Source: Phyto melanocephala (lineage: Eukaryota > Arthropoda > Insecta > Diptera > Rhinophoridae). Taken from it: 64,000 bases of DNA. The notes beneath the pieces were generated by a model. The model was not told the origin of the DNA. It was given only the letters and a program-made list of their open reading frames with translations, and did not search any database. The stretch lies in assembly GCA_941918925.1 (NCBI GenBank), contig OW799233.1, positions 175,305,235 through 175,369,234 on the forward strand. Direction: 5' to 3'. This document shows positions 10,394 through 22,335 of the stretch, one piece after another. Positions within the stretch are counted from its first letter, which is position 1. Each line of letters begins with the position of its first letter. The position numbers were made by a program, and so were the translations under genes.

Positions 10394-11160
10394 TTTTTTT
10401 ATACCCTTCACACAGTGAAAAAGGGTATATATAGGTTTGTCATTTCGTGTGAAATTTCTACAGTTTTCATTTCTGACCCCATAAAGTATATATTTTCTGA
10501 AAGCTTATGAATAGGGGAGTCGATTAAGCTCTGTCAGTCTGTCCGCCTGACCGTATGTCCGTGTGTATGTTGAAATCAACTTTTTGAAGCCCCCCGACAT
10601 AGGTTGGACCCGGGTAAGGTATTAAAATATCAGAAATATTCGGGAGTAGATCGGTATTGAAAATCAGAAACATTGGTACATAAACAACTGAGATATGAGC
10701 AAAAACCCACGACCACCTCGATTTTTTTTTCACAAAAACAACATTACAACAACAACATACATACATACAAACGTGTATACTGGTTAAAGAAAACGTGGCA
10801 TCGAATCCCAGCTGAGCCAAACAAATTTTTTTCTTAAATTTTTTTAAAATTTTTTTTTTATTTTTTTTTTGTTTTATATATATTATATATATAATAATTT
10901 TTTTTTTAAATTTTTTTTAAAACTTTTTTTTTAAATTTTTTTTTAAATTTTTTTTTTTATTTTTTTTTTTTTTTGTTTTTTTAACATACATACGCGAATT
11001 TATAATTTTACAATGGGATGTTTTTATATATGTATGTTTTTATATGTTTGTACGTATTTCATATAGGATGAATGGTGACACAAGCTACTGTTATTGCATG
11101 ACTACACGTTGTGAAGGGTATATAAGATTCGGCACGGCCGAATATAGCGCTCTTACTTGT
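10394..11160 (+). mobile_element. INE-1-like element, near full length
   Basis: This is one of the cleanest copies. It starts TATACCCTTCACACAGTGAA, has the CCCATAAAGTATATATTTTC block, the CTGTCCG run, the CCACGACCACCTCG block, the tRNA-like GTATACTGG and GGCATCGAATCCCAGCTGAG blocks, a long T-rich centre, and then GAAGGGTATATAAGATTCGG with the GGCACGGCCGAAT hairpin and CTTACTTGT at the end. Confidence 0.8.
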
Positions 11161-11168
11161 TTTTTCTA

Positions 11169-11865
11169 ATTATACCCTTCACACCAAAAAAGAAAAATTT
11201 TTTGTTTTTTTTATATTTTATATATTATTTATATTTTTATTATTTTATAGATATATTATTTTTTTATTTTTTTTTATTATTTTGTATAATTTTGTATATT
11301 ATTTTTTATACCCTTCATCTGTGGTGCACAAGGGTATATATAGCTTTGTCATTCCGTTTGTAATTTCTACAATTTTCATTTCCGACCTCATAAAGTACAT
11401 ATTTTCTGAAAGCTTATAAATAGAGGAGTCGATTAAGCCCTGACCGTCTGCCCGTCTGTCCGTTGAAATCAACTTTTAGAAGCAACTATATGTTCCTCAG
11501 ATCTGTATATGGTATCAATCTTTTGAAAATTTCCGGGAATGAATCGCTATTGAAATTCAGCACAATCGCCCCATAACTTTCTGAGATATGAGAAAAAAAA
11601 AAACACGACCGGTTCGTATTTTTTTCACAATTACAACAACAACATACATACAACATGTTTGTTTTTGTTTTTAATATATTTTTTATTTATTTTTTTATTT
11701 ATACGTAAATACGTAATACGTAAACTCAATTTATAATCCTGCAATGGGATGTTTTGTGTATGTAGTACGTATTTCATATGAGATGAATGGTGATACAAAC
11801 AATTGAGTACACGTTGTGAAGGGTATATAAGATTCGGCACGTCCGAATATAACACTCTTACTTGT
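11169..11865 (+). mobile_element. INE-1-like element (CTGTGGTGCAC subtype) plus a short 5' stub
   Basis: A stub TATACCCTTCACACC at 11169 precedes a copy that starts at 11304 (TATACCCTTCATCTGTGGTG), passes TTGAAATCAACTTTTAGAAGC, and ends with TATAAGATTCGGCACGTCCG and CTTACTTG. It follows the previous copy directly, so the two form a head-to-tail pair. Confidence 0.75.
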
Positions 11866-12330
11866 TTTTTTTTGGGTTGCCAACAGCTCGTTTCAGCCGT
11901 TCTATAATTTTAGCGTGACAAACAAACAGCAATCGATTTTTATATACTTACATATGTATAATGATTTTATTTAAAATTGTCTGTAATTAAACTAAACTTA
12001 ATCTTAAAAACTAACGAACTAAACATCAAAAGTAATGTCAATGAAAACTAAAAAATATAAAACTGATGCATAAATGTATGTATGAATGAATGAGAATGGT
12101 TTTTTTAAATGGTTTTAAGCAAATGTTGTATGCAGGTACACTTATAATAGTAGATTTATAAATTACAACCAAAAAAACGAACACTAAATGGAATGTAGTA
12201 CTCTAGTCAAGTTTTATGAGATTCCAAAGGTAAATTTCTAAGAGTAAATTTCTTTGCATTTACATTTTAAATACTGAACGAATATTTTCGAAATTGCTAA
12301 TTTAACAATAATACTAGAAAGTTTTAAGTT
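11866..12330 (-). other. Probable 3' UTR and downstream flank of ebony
   Basis: This lies immediately downstream of the ebony stop codon on the - strand. It is AT-rich with no repeat ends. A clear polyadenylation site was not pinned down. Confidence 0.4.
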
Positions 12331-15300
12331 TTAAGGAGACACTTCCTTCCAATGCACAATAGCTCTTTGGGAATCGGGTGCCTTACGAAAGGGGCGGGTG
12401 CCATCGGTATAAACATATTCATTGACCTGATAATCCAGTAGGGTCTTGTAGTTGTAGACATCATTACCCAGTTGCTAGAGTTAAAATTAAATTGAAATTA
12501 TATATATTTTTTTTTAAATTTATATTTTGAGCAGTCTTACCTGTGTTAAAGGACTGGTATTGGTGGTTAAAATACCGGCAAATTGTTTGGTCTTGGCCAA
12601 TTTCAAAACTTCATGTTCCATAAAATGCATGCAGGCTATATTTTCTTGAGAATTTAGATCGGCATGAGTGCCCATCATAAAAGAATGCAATATTTTGTTT
12701 AAACCTTTAGGCAAGTAATTATCTCTGAAAATAAGAAAAAGTCGCCACTAAATAACTTGTCCTATTATCGTTTTAGGGGTATTTTAAGTACCTTATTGGG
12801 CCTTCCACATATTCTAGAAATTCAAACACAATTAACAATTTCGATTTAACGTCAACTTCTGGCTCAGCACGGGCATCAAAATTCAAAGCAGTTCCAATAA
12901 CTCTACTTGTTTTTCTGTCATAAACCACAAAGCTTAAATCTTTTTCCACCAAATCATTCCAAATGTCCTGAAAATCAAAGAAAATTTTTTTAATTTAAAT
13001 TGAAAACTTTTTTATATTGTTAATAGATTTAAGACTTACCGAAATAATATCACTGTAATCTGTACGTAAGATATCGGGCTTAAGCCATTGCTCCAAATCG
13101 GCCTTTCCATAAAAACTGTCCACAATAATTCTGTAATTGGTGCGCGAACCATAGAAACTTTTATCGTTAATTTGATTATGGCATTCACTTACTGTATAAC
13201 ATCATTTTTATGAGAGTATTGTAATGGTATGGCTTCCAAGTCCAGATGAGGACAAGCAGTTATCCAAACTTCTGTATCTTCCACCATATTAATTTCACGA
13301 TCTTTGGTCATGTTCTGCAATACTTCACCCAAGTTTTTGGCCGCTATAAATTCTGATATGCTAATGCTGTAACCTTTTTCTCTTAATAGCGTGACCGTGT
13401 AGATAGAGTTCAGCGAATTTCCGCCCAATTCATAGAAGTTACTGTACGGTGCTAAAGTGGTGCGTGTCGAACGTCCAATAACACTTCCCACTGTCGTAAA
13501 CAAATCCTCAGCAACGGCTCTTAGTTCATCGGGTATTTGTGAATAGTCAAAGTCCAAAACAATACTAGAATCTCCCTCATTATTATTGGCCGTTTCGTAG
13601 AGTTTCAACAAAGACTGACGATCAACTTTGCCATTGACCAGTAAAGGTACTTGTTCAATTAATACCACTTGTGGTATCATATAATCAGCTAATTTATCTT
13701 TTAATTTTGCTTCCAGTTGCATATCTGTCACTACTGGCGAGTCATCACGTAATTTGACAAATGCCAAGAGAGCCTGATCCACAAGACCGGCATGATAACA
13801 AAGCACCATGGCCTTTTCGACTTCACAAAGTTCGGCAATATTTTTCTCAACTTCAGAGAGATCAACACGATGACCCCTTATTTTAATTTGAGAATCGGTG
13901 CGTCCTTCGTACATAATGAAGCCGTCGTAAAGGGAGCCGTAATCGCCAGTACGATAAATACGTGAGTACTCTAAAATTATTAAAATAAAGTTTTTAAATG
14001 TTAAAGCAACAAGTTTTGAAAAAAAAAATTACTCCACAATTGAAAAATTTATACGTACTCAACTCCACAGCCAGGGGATTTTCCAAAAATTTCTCTGGAT
14101 CACGACCATTAACATAACCATTGGCCAAGTTTAAGCCGGAAACAAAAATTTCACCAATTTCTCCATTCTTTACCGGCCTATAGTCGGTGTCCAACAGATA
14201 GAGTACCGTATTGGCCACTGGTACACCGATAGGGACGCGTTCGAAATGCTGTAATTGTTTTTTATTTTGACACGTGAAATAGGTTACATCGCCCATAACC
14301 TCAGTCGATCCATAGAAATTATATAAAGTATGGGTACCCTCTTCGAAGTAATCAAAGAAATGCTCAGCCAAAGTAACCGGCAAAGGTTCACCCGAACACA
14401 CCCATATATGTAAGTTATGCAATAGTTTACTCTCTGTATTACAACAGTTGGCACCGTCTAACTTAAGATACATGAGTAGGGAACGCAATAGCGTTGGCAC
14501 AAGTACCAAGCGACGTATTTTATATTTTTCCAATACTTCTACCAAACGTTCAGGATCTTTAGTAATGGCCTTAGGTACCACAAGAATTGCAAGGCCTAGA
14601 ATGGTATGGAATATCGTTAGAAAGTTAATCGGCCGTGTTCTGCTTAATATAATCTGTTTTTTTTAGCACTCCCCAAACTAATTTTTGTTTTTTATATTTA
14701 TATACAGCGCCGCCATTTAAAGTCCGATCTCATCATATCGCATATCGTGGTTTATGGCTTGACTATGGCTTAATTTTTGCTCTGGGTGACTTTTGAATCT
14801 AACGCCAAATTAAAGATGTCAATTATGATATGTTGGATCCTTTTCCCCTAATGTAAAATTTTTTGCGTTTTTTTGACATCTTTAATTTGACGTTAGATTC
14901 AAAAGCCACCCAGGGCAAAAATTAAACCATAGTCAAGCCATAAACAACGATATGCGATATGATGAGATCGTACTTTGAATGGCGGCGCTGTATATAAAAT
15001 ACAAAAAAAATGCTGTATTTTGAGGCTTGGCAAAGAATAAATTTTCTGTTTTAGAAACTTCCTTGACATACATATATTTAATTCTAGGGGATGACTGACA
15101 CAAATTTTTTTCGACCCGACTTAGTGTGTATACAAGTATAGTTAAGTACGTAAGTCCGAAAAAAGTTACATTCAATTAACTGCTAAATCATATTTCCTCA
15201 CTTTGAAAAGTTATTCGTGGAAAACTATTTTTGTTTGAAATCTGCTACACAAAATGTACTGCACATATCCTTTACTTACCGCAGAGTAGAGGTCCCCACA

Positions 15301-16030
15301 GTTCAGCCACTGAATCGACAAATGTCAAGGCCGTCTTAAAAACGCCCACTGTTTCGTGGGCTGTATAAGGGAATGTCGACCATTGCCATTGTAAACGATT
15401 TAAAATTACATTATGAGGCAGACGCACACCCTTCGGTATGCCCGTACTTCCGGAAGTATATAAAATAATTGCCAACTCTGTCTCACCATTGCCCAACATT
15501 TCTTCGTTCATTAGATTATCTTCGTTCAATTGCAATGAATTGAGGCTTAACTCTGTGACGGTTAAAGTGGGTACGTTGCCAAAGCGTGACTTATCTACAT
15601 CATCGTCATGTATCACCATAATGGGGCGTGATTCTTTCAAAATGTGTTGTATACGATTTACTGGAAATGTTGGATCAATGGGTAAATATGAGGCACCCGA
15701 TTTCCAAATAGCCAAAAGAGTGGTTACTAAAGCATCAGATGGTTGCATGCAAACGGCCACTATATAATCACCATCCGAATTGGTTTGAGCAAAACGTTGT
15801 GTGGCCTCACGCACCAAGAGCCGGGCGCACTGATTGGCAATTTGATTCATGTGCAAATAATTAGTTTGTCTGGGTGTTTGCATGTCACTGCTGTTGCTGT
15901 CTTGTTTGTAAATTAGAGCCGTTTTATGTGAATGATGTGGTAGATTCTCCTCAAAGATTCTATGCAAAGGTCGGCTGACAATTTCCAATTGCTGACCTTT
16001 AACAATGGATAATTTAGCAATGGTACCCAT
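12331..16030 (-). CDS. e: Ebony, beta-alanyl-biogenic amine synthase (NRPS-like)
   Basis: Coding exons on the - strand: 16030-15280, 14595-14059, 13970-13193, 13130-13040, 12967-12792, 12724-12541 and 12474-12331. Every donor is GT and every acceptor AG; phases match and total 2661 nt, 886 residues plus stop, close to Drosophila Ebony (about 879). Domains: adenylation (ILYTSGSTGIPKG at about 189-201; NFYGSTE in exon 2; YRTGDYG and GHRVDLSEVE in exon 3; VNGKVDR with the A10 Lys near 544); thiolation (LGGNSL, phosphopantetheine Ser near 615); and the Ebony-specific C-terminal amine-selecting domain to HWKEVSP. Ebony activates beta-alanine and couples it to dopamine (cuticle tanning and pigmentation) or histamine (glia). 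The enzyme looks intact: no frameshift, and the catalytic motifs seen are present. The start Met is followed by GTIAKLSIV; a splice acceptor lies 31 nt upstream, implying a non-coding first exon. Intron 1 (684 bp) holds a MITE; intron 3 is only 62 bp. Confidence 0.96.
14705..14990. mobile_element. 286-bp long-TIR MITE in ebony intron 1
   Basis: Arms of more than 120 bp starting CAGCGCCGCCATT fold back around a short centre near 14845. The element is flanked by TATATA on both sides, consistent with insertion at TA and pointing to a Tc1/mariner-type MITE. It occupies nearly half of intron 1 of ebony. Arm mismatches are few, so it is fairly young. No coding. Confidence 0.85.
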
Positions 16031-16061
16031 GCTTTTGTGTTTTAGCTTGTCTTATTTAAAA
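16031..16061 (-). other. e: 5' UTR part of ebony exon 2 with splice acceptor
   Basis: Directly upstream of the ebony ATG, the - strand reads a pyrimidine-rich tract ending TTCTTTTGCAG, with the AG at about 16062-16063. The start codon therefore lies in the second exon, and the promoter and first, non-coding exon lie further upstream (at higher coordinates). Drosophila ebony also has a non-coding first exon. The first exon itself could not be placed. Confidence 0.55.
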
Positions 16062-16063
16062 CT

Positions 16064-19000
16064 GCAAAAGAACATTGAAATATGTACAACAATTATTAGG
16101 TTTTACAAAAATTTGAACAAACTTATAGAATGTAGAGGTTTGAGTTACAATCAAGTAATACAACTATTATTTATGTAGATGTCATGTAATAAACGAAAAT
16201 GTATCGAAATTAATTGCATTTTTTCAAATTGATTAATTACTTATGGTTTTCGTTTCAACATAAATTTTATATAAATTAATATAAAGTAGCGTCGATCATA
16301 ATAAAGAGAAATGGGGGTAAAATATTTTCAAGTTAAAAGGTTACCCCTCTGCAGAAATCAAATGTATTTAATCACTGTTTTGTGATTTAAATAACTACAA
16401 ATTCCTGGTATGCATTGCTCAGCAATAAGTTGGTTTTATTTAGCGTTTAAAGTTAATTTTTTTAAACGAAAAATATTGCATCCTAAAATCGGAAAATGGT
16501 GTTCTTTAGTTCTATGATCTTAATTTACACACATGTATTGGAAAAACATAAACAAATAGAAATGAATGCTATGATTCCCGTATCCCATTAGCTTTAAATT
16601 TCAGGTTATAAGTTACATAAATCAAATAAAAAATAAATCGATAAAGATAGCTGATGATCAAATCACTGTTTAGTAATGATGTAATGTTGTTTTACATATT
16701 ATTCACTAGTTTACAAAGAACAATTGACTGTTGCAAATAAAAATTCCCACAATAATTGTTCAGTGGCTGGGAGATACAAGTAAGCTTTTAGGCGACTTTT
16801 TAAATGGACTCCAAACAACTCTGCTAAAAGGCAACAGCCCCCAGAGACGTCAATGGTTGGCCAAAGTTCGTCAAAAGCATGAACATCAGACCTTCAATAC
16901 AGCCATATGTTACTTATTATTATTGTTAATACTTGCCAAGATAGATCATCAGTTGGTTTTTTTTTTGTATGCCCTTTACCTGTGCTACCAAAATGTGTGT
17001 GTGTTTTTTTTTTTGTATTTTGCCTGCAGCTGTCAACTCAATATTTTATTGTTTGTCTACAAAATTGTTAAACAAATTATTTGTAGAGATGGAGGTGAAT
17101 AACACACTTTAACGATTTAGTGCTTTATAGACTTGTGTCAAAAAAAGTTGAAGTAATTTTTGTTTTCATATGGCAAGGTACACAAATAAGTTTAAAACGC
17201 ATGGGCCATCCCTGCAGATAACGCTACTAGTCAATACACGCATGTAAATTACGTAGTAATCCAAACATCGCCCAAATGTATGGAGAAAATATGGTTGATT
17301 TCACATTACGATGTCCTAGGGCTGGACCATATAACCCATCGGAGTAGTCTCAAAACTACTCTTTGTCACTACTCGATGAAGCATCTACACGACCAATATA
17401 CACGTCTTAACAACAACATACATATGTAATCGTTAAAACACGAACACTTGTCGCTAAACTACAATCACTTGTTTAAAAATGATATGGTCGATGACTGCAT
17501 TACATAGGACCATGTTGTAAGTAGTCCATTTAGCTAAAATGGACCACGTAGTCCAATATTATCTGTAGGGATGGTGTAATTAGAGGGAGGAGAGAACTTT
17601 TATAAACAATTTTTAAATATAAAAATTTGATAATTGGAAATTATGAGGAAAGAGAGAAAATATATGTAATTTTGATATTTCGATAGAAACAGCTAATGAT
17701 AAGCTGATCAACTGAAACTACCACATAAAGTAAAACAACCCGGCATAGGCCGCAAAAAGTTAAATAACTTTTTAACGCTTTGTCTTCATTTTGACACCTA
17801 ATCAGCTGACATAAACCATGTCTTGAAGTGTAATATGTAACTTGCAATTTGTAGGCTGCGAAAATTTTAAAAAGCATTAAAACTACGCCCCGTTAAAGCG
17901 TGTTATGTACTCGTACCTCCAGCTTTACAAATAATTTGTTTAACAAACAAAAAGTATTAGATGTTAAGTATTTTCCACCACCCTGCGTTTTCTAATCGAA
18001 AAACCAAAAACTCTTTTATTTATTCACAATTTCTGTATATGAATGAGTATATTTTTGAATGTTGTGCAGCAAGCAGCAAGAAGCATTTAAAATATTATTA
18101 AATTTTATTTCGAAATCTAGTTTTTCTTTGTAAACTGAAATACAAGTGCAATTATACTGACAGTGTGATTTAAATTTATTGGCCACTATTCCTGATTTAT
18201 TGCAATATAAATAAAATGTATTCAAATTAAGCCAACCCACTTTGAGGTTGATACAACGTGCAGCCAAAGGGGTTTCATCGAACAAACATTTTAATTTAAT
18301 AATATTGTTGTTTGTATGTATGTATGTATGTATGGATGTGTGTTATTATTTTTGTCAGAACTAGAATTATGTTATTAACTAACTACATGTTGCAAACCGG
18401 TATTAATAAGCTTTTTGAATCCTTCACTAGAATACCAAAAAATATGTTCAAATGCAGAAAGATGTTTGCACACTTATGGTTGGGTGACCGGACATTAAGA
18501 AGTAATACTGCAAACATACAAGTTCGTACAAAAAAAATACATATGTATGTACATATGCATGTATGTTTATATTAATACTCAGCCTACAAATTTGTCCGGC
18601 ATTGTTTGAATAACACAATTTTATTTGAATAAGTCCGATCTATTTCTTATCTATGTACCTATATCGGAATTTATTTGTATACACCAAATTGTCTGATAGA
18701 TTTCTAACTAACTTCGTAAAGATCTAAGTAATTTTAATTTCATTTTTATTTATTTAATATATTTTCTCTAAGTTCTTACTTTTTTTAGTTTTATCGTTAC
18801 CATAACTAAATTGAAAACGAAAAATTGACTTGAAATTTTAAAAATAATTATCATAAAAAACAAAAAAATATCAAGTAATAATTAATTTTTTTATAAATGA
18901 TATATAAATATATACTTAAAAAAAAAAAAGTTCGACAAAATAAAAATTCAATTCTTATTTGTTGTATTTACTCTCGTATAGACATTAAGTCGTAATTTCC

Positions 19001-21393
19001 CAGAAATTTCAGAATTAATTATTTTATTCTGTCTTAAGTTAATTTTCTTATGAATGAGAAAATTTAAACATAAAGAAATTGTCATTTGATAAGAACGAAA
19101 TAAATGCTATGCTTCCCATTTTCTAATTTCATCAAATTTTAACATAAATAGTAGTTTTTAATTTAACATGACTCATTATTATACTTATTTATACTTTATT
19201 CTTTATTCAACATGTTCATAACGAAAATGTATTACGAATATAAAAGAATATGAACATGTTGAATAAAGAATTGTCATTTGATAGGTGAAGTAAAAATTTT
19301 CAGTTACATAGAAGTATACCGATAAAGAGTGCTGATGATGAAATCGTAGCTGATTTCGAAAATGCATTCCACTCGGATAATATCGGAAATAATTTTAGAA
19401 AGAATATTCCTAAAAATGGTTACAATTTAATTAAATTTTAATTATAAAATTAAATAAATGAATAAATGAACTTAAGCCAAAATAAAAATGATTCACATTA
19501 AAATTTAATATATAGTAAAAAGTTCGAATAAAATATAAATATAAAACTCAATATAATTTCTTATATCAAACCTAATAATGATTAAACTATTTTAACGTTA
19601 TCATACAGAAACTTCTGTTTTTATATAATAGAAAATTAAATTGAATTTGTATTACCATATATGCACGAATGAAAGCGAGTTGAAAAAATGATATATGTTA
19701 ATATGTTTTTCTTGTAATTTTTAGTGCAGCCGTTATATATGTATATACATATACTCTATTGTTTGATTGCGGACATAACAGAGTTATTTTAAATCTTTTT
19801 CATTAAAACTAAGTGCTAAGTCCCCTTTTACAATAGAGAAACTGAAAAGCAGGCAGTCGAAATTCGGTAGCAACGGGTGGAAGTGCATAGTACACATTTA
19901 TTACTCTTTAATTTTTATACGATCTAAACACCATGCGACAGCGAAAAAAATTAGAAAAATAAATTTCTTAATTGTAAAAATTTTAGGAAGTTTTAAAAGA
20001 GAATGAAAAAAAAAATATATGTCTCATTTCTAGTTTGTAAAAAGCATTTAACGCCATCAGTCGAGATAGCCTGATGCGGTTCATCCGAATAAAATAATTC
20101 GGCGACGGCGGTAAGCCGGCTGGGGGCATATCAACCTGGACCTCTAAACAGCAGCTGTACAATTTTGACGTTTTTTTTCGGGCTTGAAATGTGGTTTTTT
20201 GCGTTCCAGCAAATTTTGGTAAATTTATCGTTTTCTAAGAGAATTTTTTGCTTACTCTCATTTTACCGGACTTTACCCGGATTTACGTCGAACAAACCTA
20301 ATAATTTACGAACGACGACTTATAAACTACGAACTTACTCGTGTGAGGTTAAAGTGGCAACTCAATAAACTACGAGATAACTCGTATTAGGCGTCCTGAG
20401 TTATCTCGTGTTGGGCAATCAATGTTTTAAATATATCATTGAAATGAAACTTCAAATTATGTCTTTAACTCTAAATCTCATTGAACATTTCATATGATTT
20501 CTCTAAAAAATCTATTCGAGTTTTTTATGTAGAGTTTAAATAGACATTTCTTCTGATTCCTTTTCACGACTAGTCGATGAAAATTAGATCTGCAATTTGT
20601 TTATATATAAAGGAAATCAATACGAATGTCACGTAATAAATCGGAATTTCCTCTGGCTTTTTTATTAGATTAGACATGTCCCACGAAATGTTTGTTAGAA
20701 TTCGAATAAGGAACTTAATTTATCGTAAATGTTTCTGTCGAACATCTGATAGATGTTTTTTTTCTTGATTTAATATTTCAATTATTTTTTGTCTATATTA
20801 AGTTTAGGATATTAATTTAACAACTTTTAAATAAATAACCTGACATGTAATTATGTATGCCAACTAGCTAGCCAACTAATTTATTTGCTATTTATGTAGG
20901 GTACAACTACAATTGTTTTTGTCATATGAACATATGTTTTATAAACAATATTTGCTATTAAATTTGTATTTTATTAATATCTGTTTTATATTGTAGTGTT
21001 TAATGAAGCATACACTAGAATTAAATACAATTTAGTATTTTGTTGTTGTTGTTCTTGTTGTTGTTAATATCACTTAACATAAGCATTAATAATATTATTT
21101 TATGTTAAATGTATGTATGTTATCAAATGAGTTAAATACTGTATGTCTTAAAAGATTATCATTGACAGCTTAAAAGTTATAATTAAATCGGTTTTAAAAG
21201 TATAAACATATTTGTAAATATTTACCTACATACATACATACATACACATGTATATACATAAAGTAATATTATTTGATCAGCTGTTGTCGCTACATTTGAT
21301 GTTAGGTTATGATTGGTACGACAAGTCATAGAGTTTAGAGGAAAATAATAATTTAATACGGATAACTGTGGAACGAGATGTCATACTAATGAA
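16064..21393. other. Upstream/5'-intron region of ebony, no gene recognised
   Basis: This is AT-rich non-coding sequence. It should contain the ebony promoter and part of its control DNA, but no site can be fixed by eye. A somewhat GC-richer open frame (16731-17102; QWLGDTSKLLGDFLNGLQTT) has no recognisable domain. A diverged repeat pair (about 16550-16670 and 19090-19350) and a hairpin at 19199 lie here, as do GTAT microsatellites at about 18306-18335. Confidence 0.4.
19199..19270. repeat. Hairpin with 22-bp perfect arms
   Basis: TTCTTTATTCAACATGTTCA begins the left arm, and its exact reverse complement closes the structure at 19270, with about 28 nt between the arms. It could be a tiny MITE or a structured spacer; no target duplication was identified. 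Confidence 0.8.
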
Positions 21394-21417
21394 GTGTGTA
21401 TGACTTCATTTATCAGT

Positions 21418-22030
21418 ATACCTAAGCCAACCAAAATGCAAACACTTACACCAGAACAACGTTTACAATTCGCGCTCTGTTCGCTACACTTAAAACTTCG
21501 TCGTGCTTACGTCCATAACCGTCCATTTAAACAGCTAATAGACAATGCTGTGAATCAATTCAAGCCACGTTTATCCCCGTATTCGTTCAATTTAAAATGA
21601 ATTTGAAATGTATTTTAGTTAAAATTTTTCATAAAAAATTTTCTTAAAGTAGATTTTGAATAAATTTTATTCTTTATGAACCAACCAAACGGTACATGAG
21701 CACAACGAAGCTATCGCCGTTGTTGACGCGAGTGAGGCAGCAACTTGGTGTCGTAATTTGTGATTTTTTTATTCGTCATGTTATTGCAAATCATTTGTAG
21801 AAGAATCAGTTTAAACAAGATGGCCCAACATGTCATGACAGCACGTGGAACCATTACTTTTTTATGCAAACGTTTTGCAGCTGAATTATCTTTAGAAATG
21901 GGCCTAAATATTGGCTACCTTGTCGTGTGATTTGTAACTTTGGAATTAATTTTTGTGGAGGTACTTCAAGTCTCTGGTCTATGCTGATAAACAACGCACT
22001 ACTGACGAAATAATACCGGGTGTTACTTTA
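21418..22030 (+). pseudogene. Mariner transposase relic
   Basis: The N-terminal helix-turn-helix region is visible as LTPEQRLQF...VHNRPFKQLIDNAVNQF (21436-21600). It is followed out of frame by a block resembling the AVDASVAED linker (near 21710), then FKQDGPTCHDS (near 21808) and text resembling RIISRNGPVNWPPRSCDL and the C-terminal LVYADK region (to 22010). The order matches mariner transposase, with a deletion between linker and catalytic core, several stops and frameshifts. No terminal inverted repeats were found. Confidence 0.65.
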
Positions 22031-22043
22031 TTTACTTACATCA

Positions 22044-22335
22044 TGGAACGACTCACACCGCAACACTGTGTCCAAATTAGTTAGTCACAGAATAAAAGTC
22101 TGCGTTGTGTAAAAAACGTTTTTCGTGCACTTTGAGCTTCCGATCCCCCTATTGTTAATACACTCTGCAAATTTTTGTCTCAGTGTACGTTACGGGATGA
22201 TAAGCACCCAATTAGTCCCTATCCTGTCCGTAGAAGAATATTGCGGATGACATGGCTAATCGATTTGCCGCTTTGCACAGCTCTTGGCTTCTCATATTAA
22301 ACAACTTGACGAATTTTACAGAATCCAGGTTGAAA
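22044..22335 (+). pseudogene. Second mariner transposase relic, N-terminal part
   Basis: The frame reads MERLTPQHCVQIS, then NKSLRCVKNVFRAL, a KHPISPYPVRR stretch, and ALGFSY-TT-RIL. This matches the N-terminal DNA-binding half of mariner transposases (MERLTPxQR, VKNVFRAL, QLGLSxTTxxRIL). It has several stops and ends abruptly. It lies directly after the previous relic in the same orientation and belongs to a different or duplicated copy, since it restarts at the N-terminus. Confidence 0.6.

Noticed and set aside
10524..10820. Open frames of 80-98 codons starting MAQLGFDAT in several places (also 655-897 and 62916-63194)
   Set aside because: The recurring frame comes from the INE-1-like repeat itself (the GGCATCGAATCCCAGCTGAG block read backwards), with Phe-rich and random composition and no conserved reading frame between copies.
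17206..17574. Inverted pair CCATCCCTGCAGATAAC / TTATCTGTAGGGATGG as a MITE
   Set aside because: 17-bp arms with two mismatches but no target duplication; they could equally be outward-facing ends of two hAT fragments.
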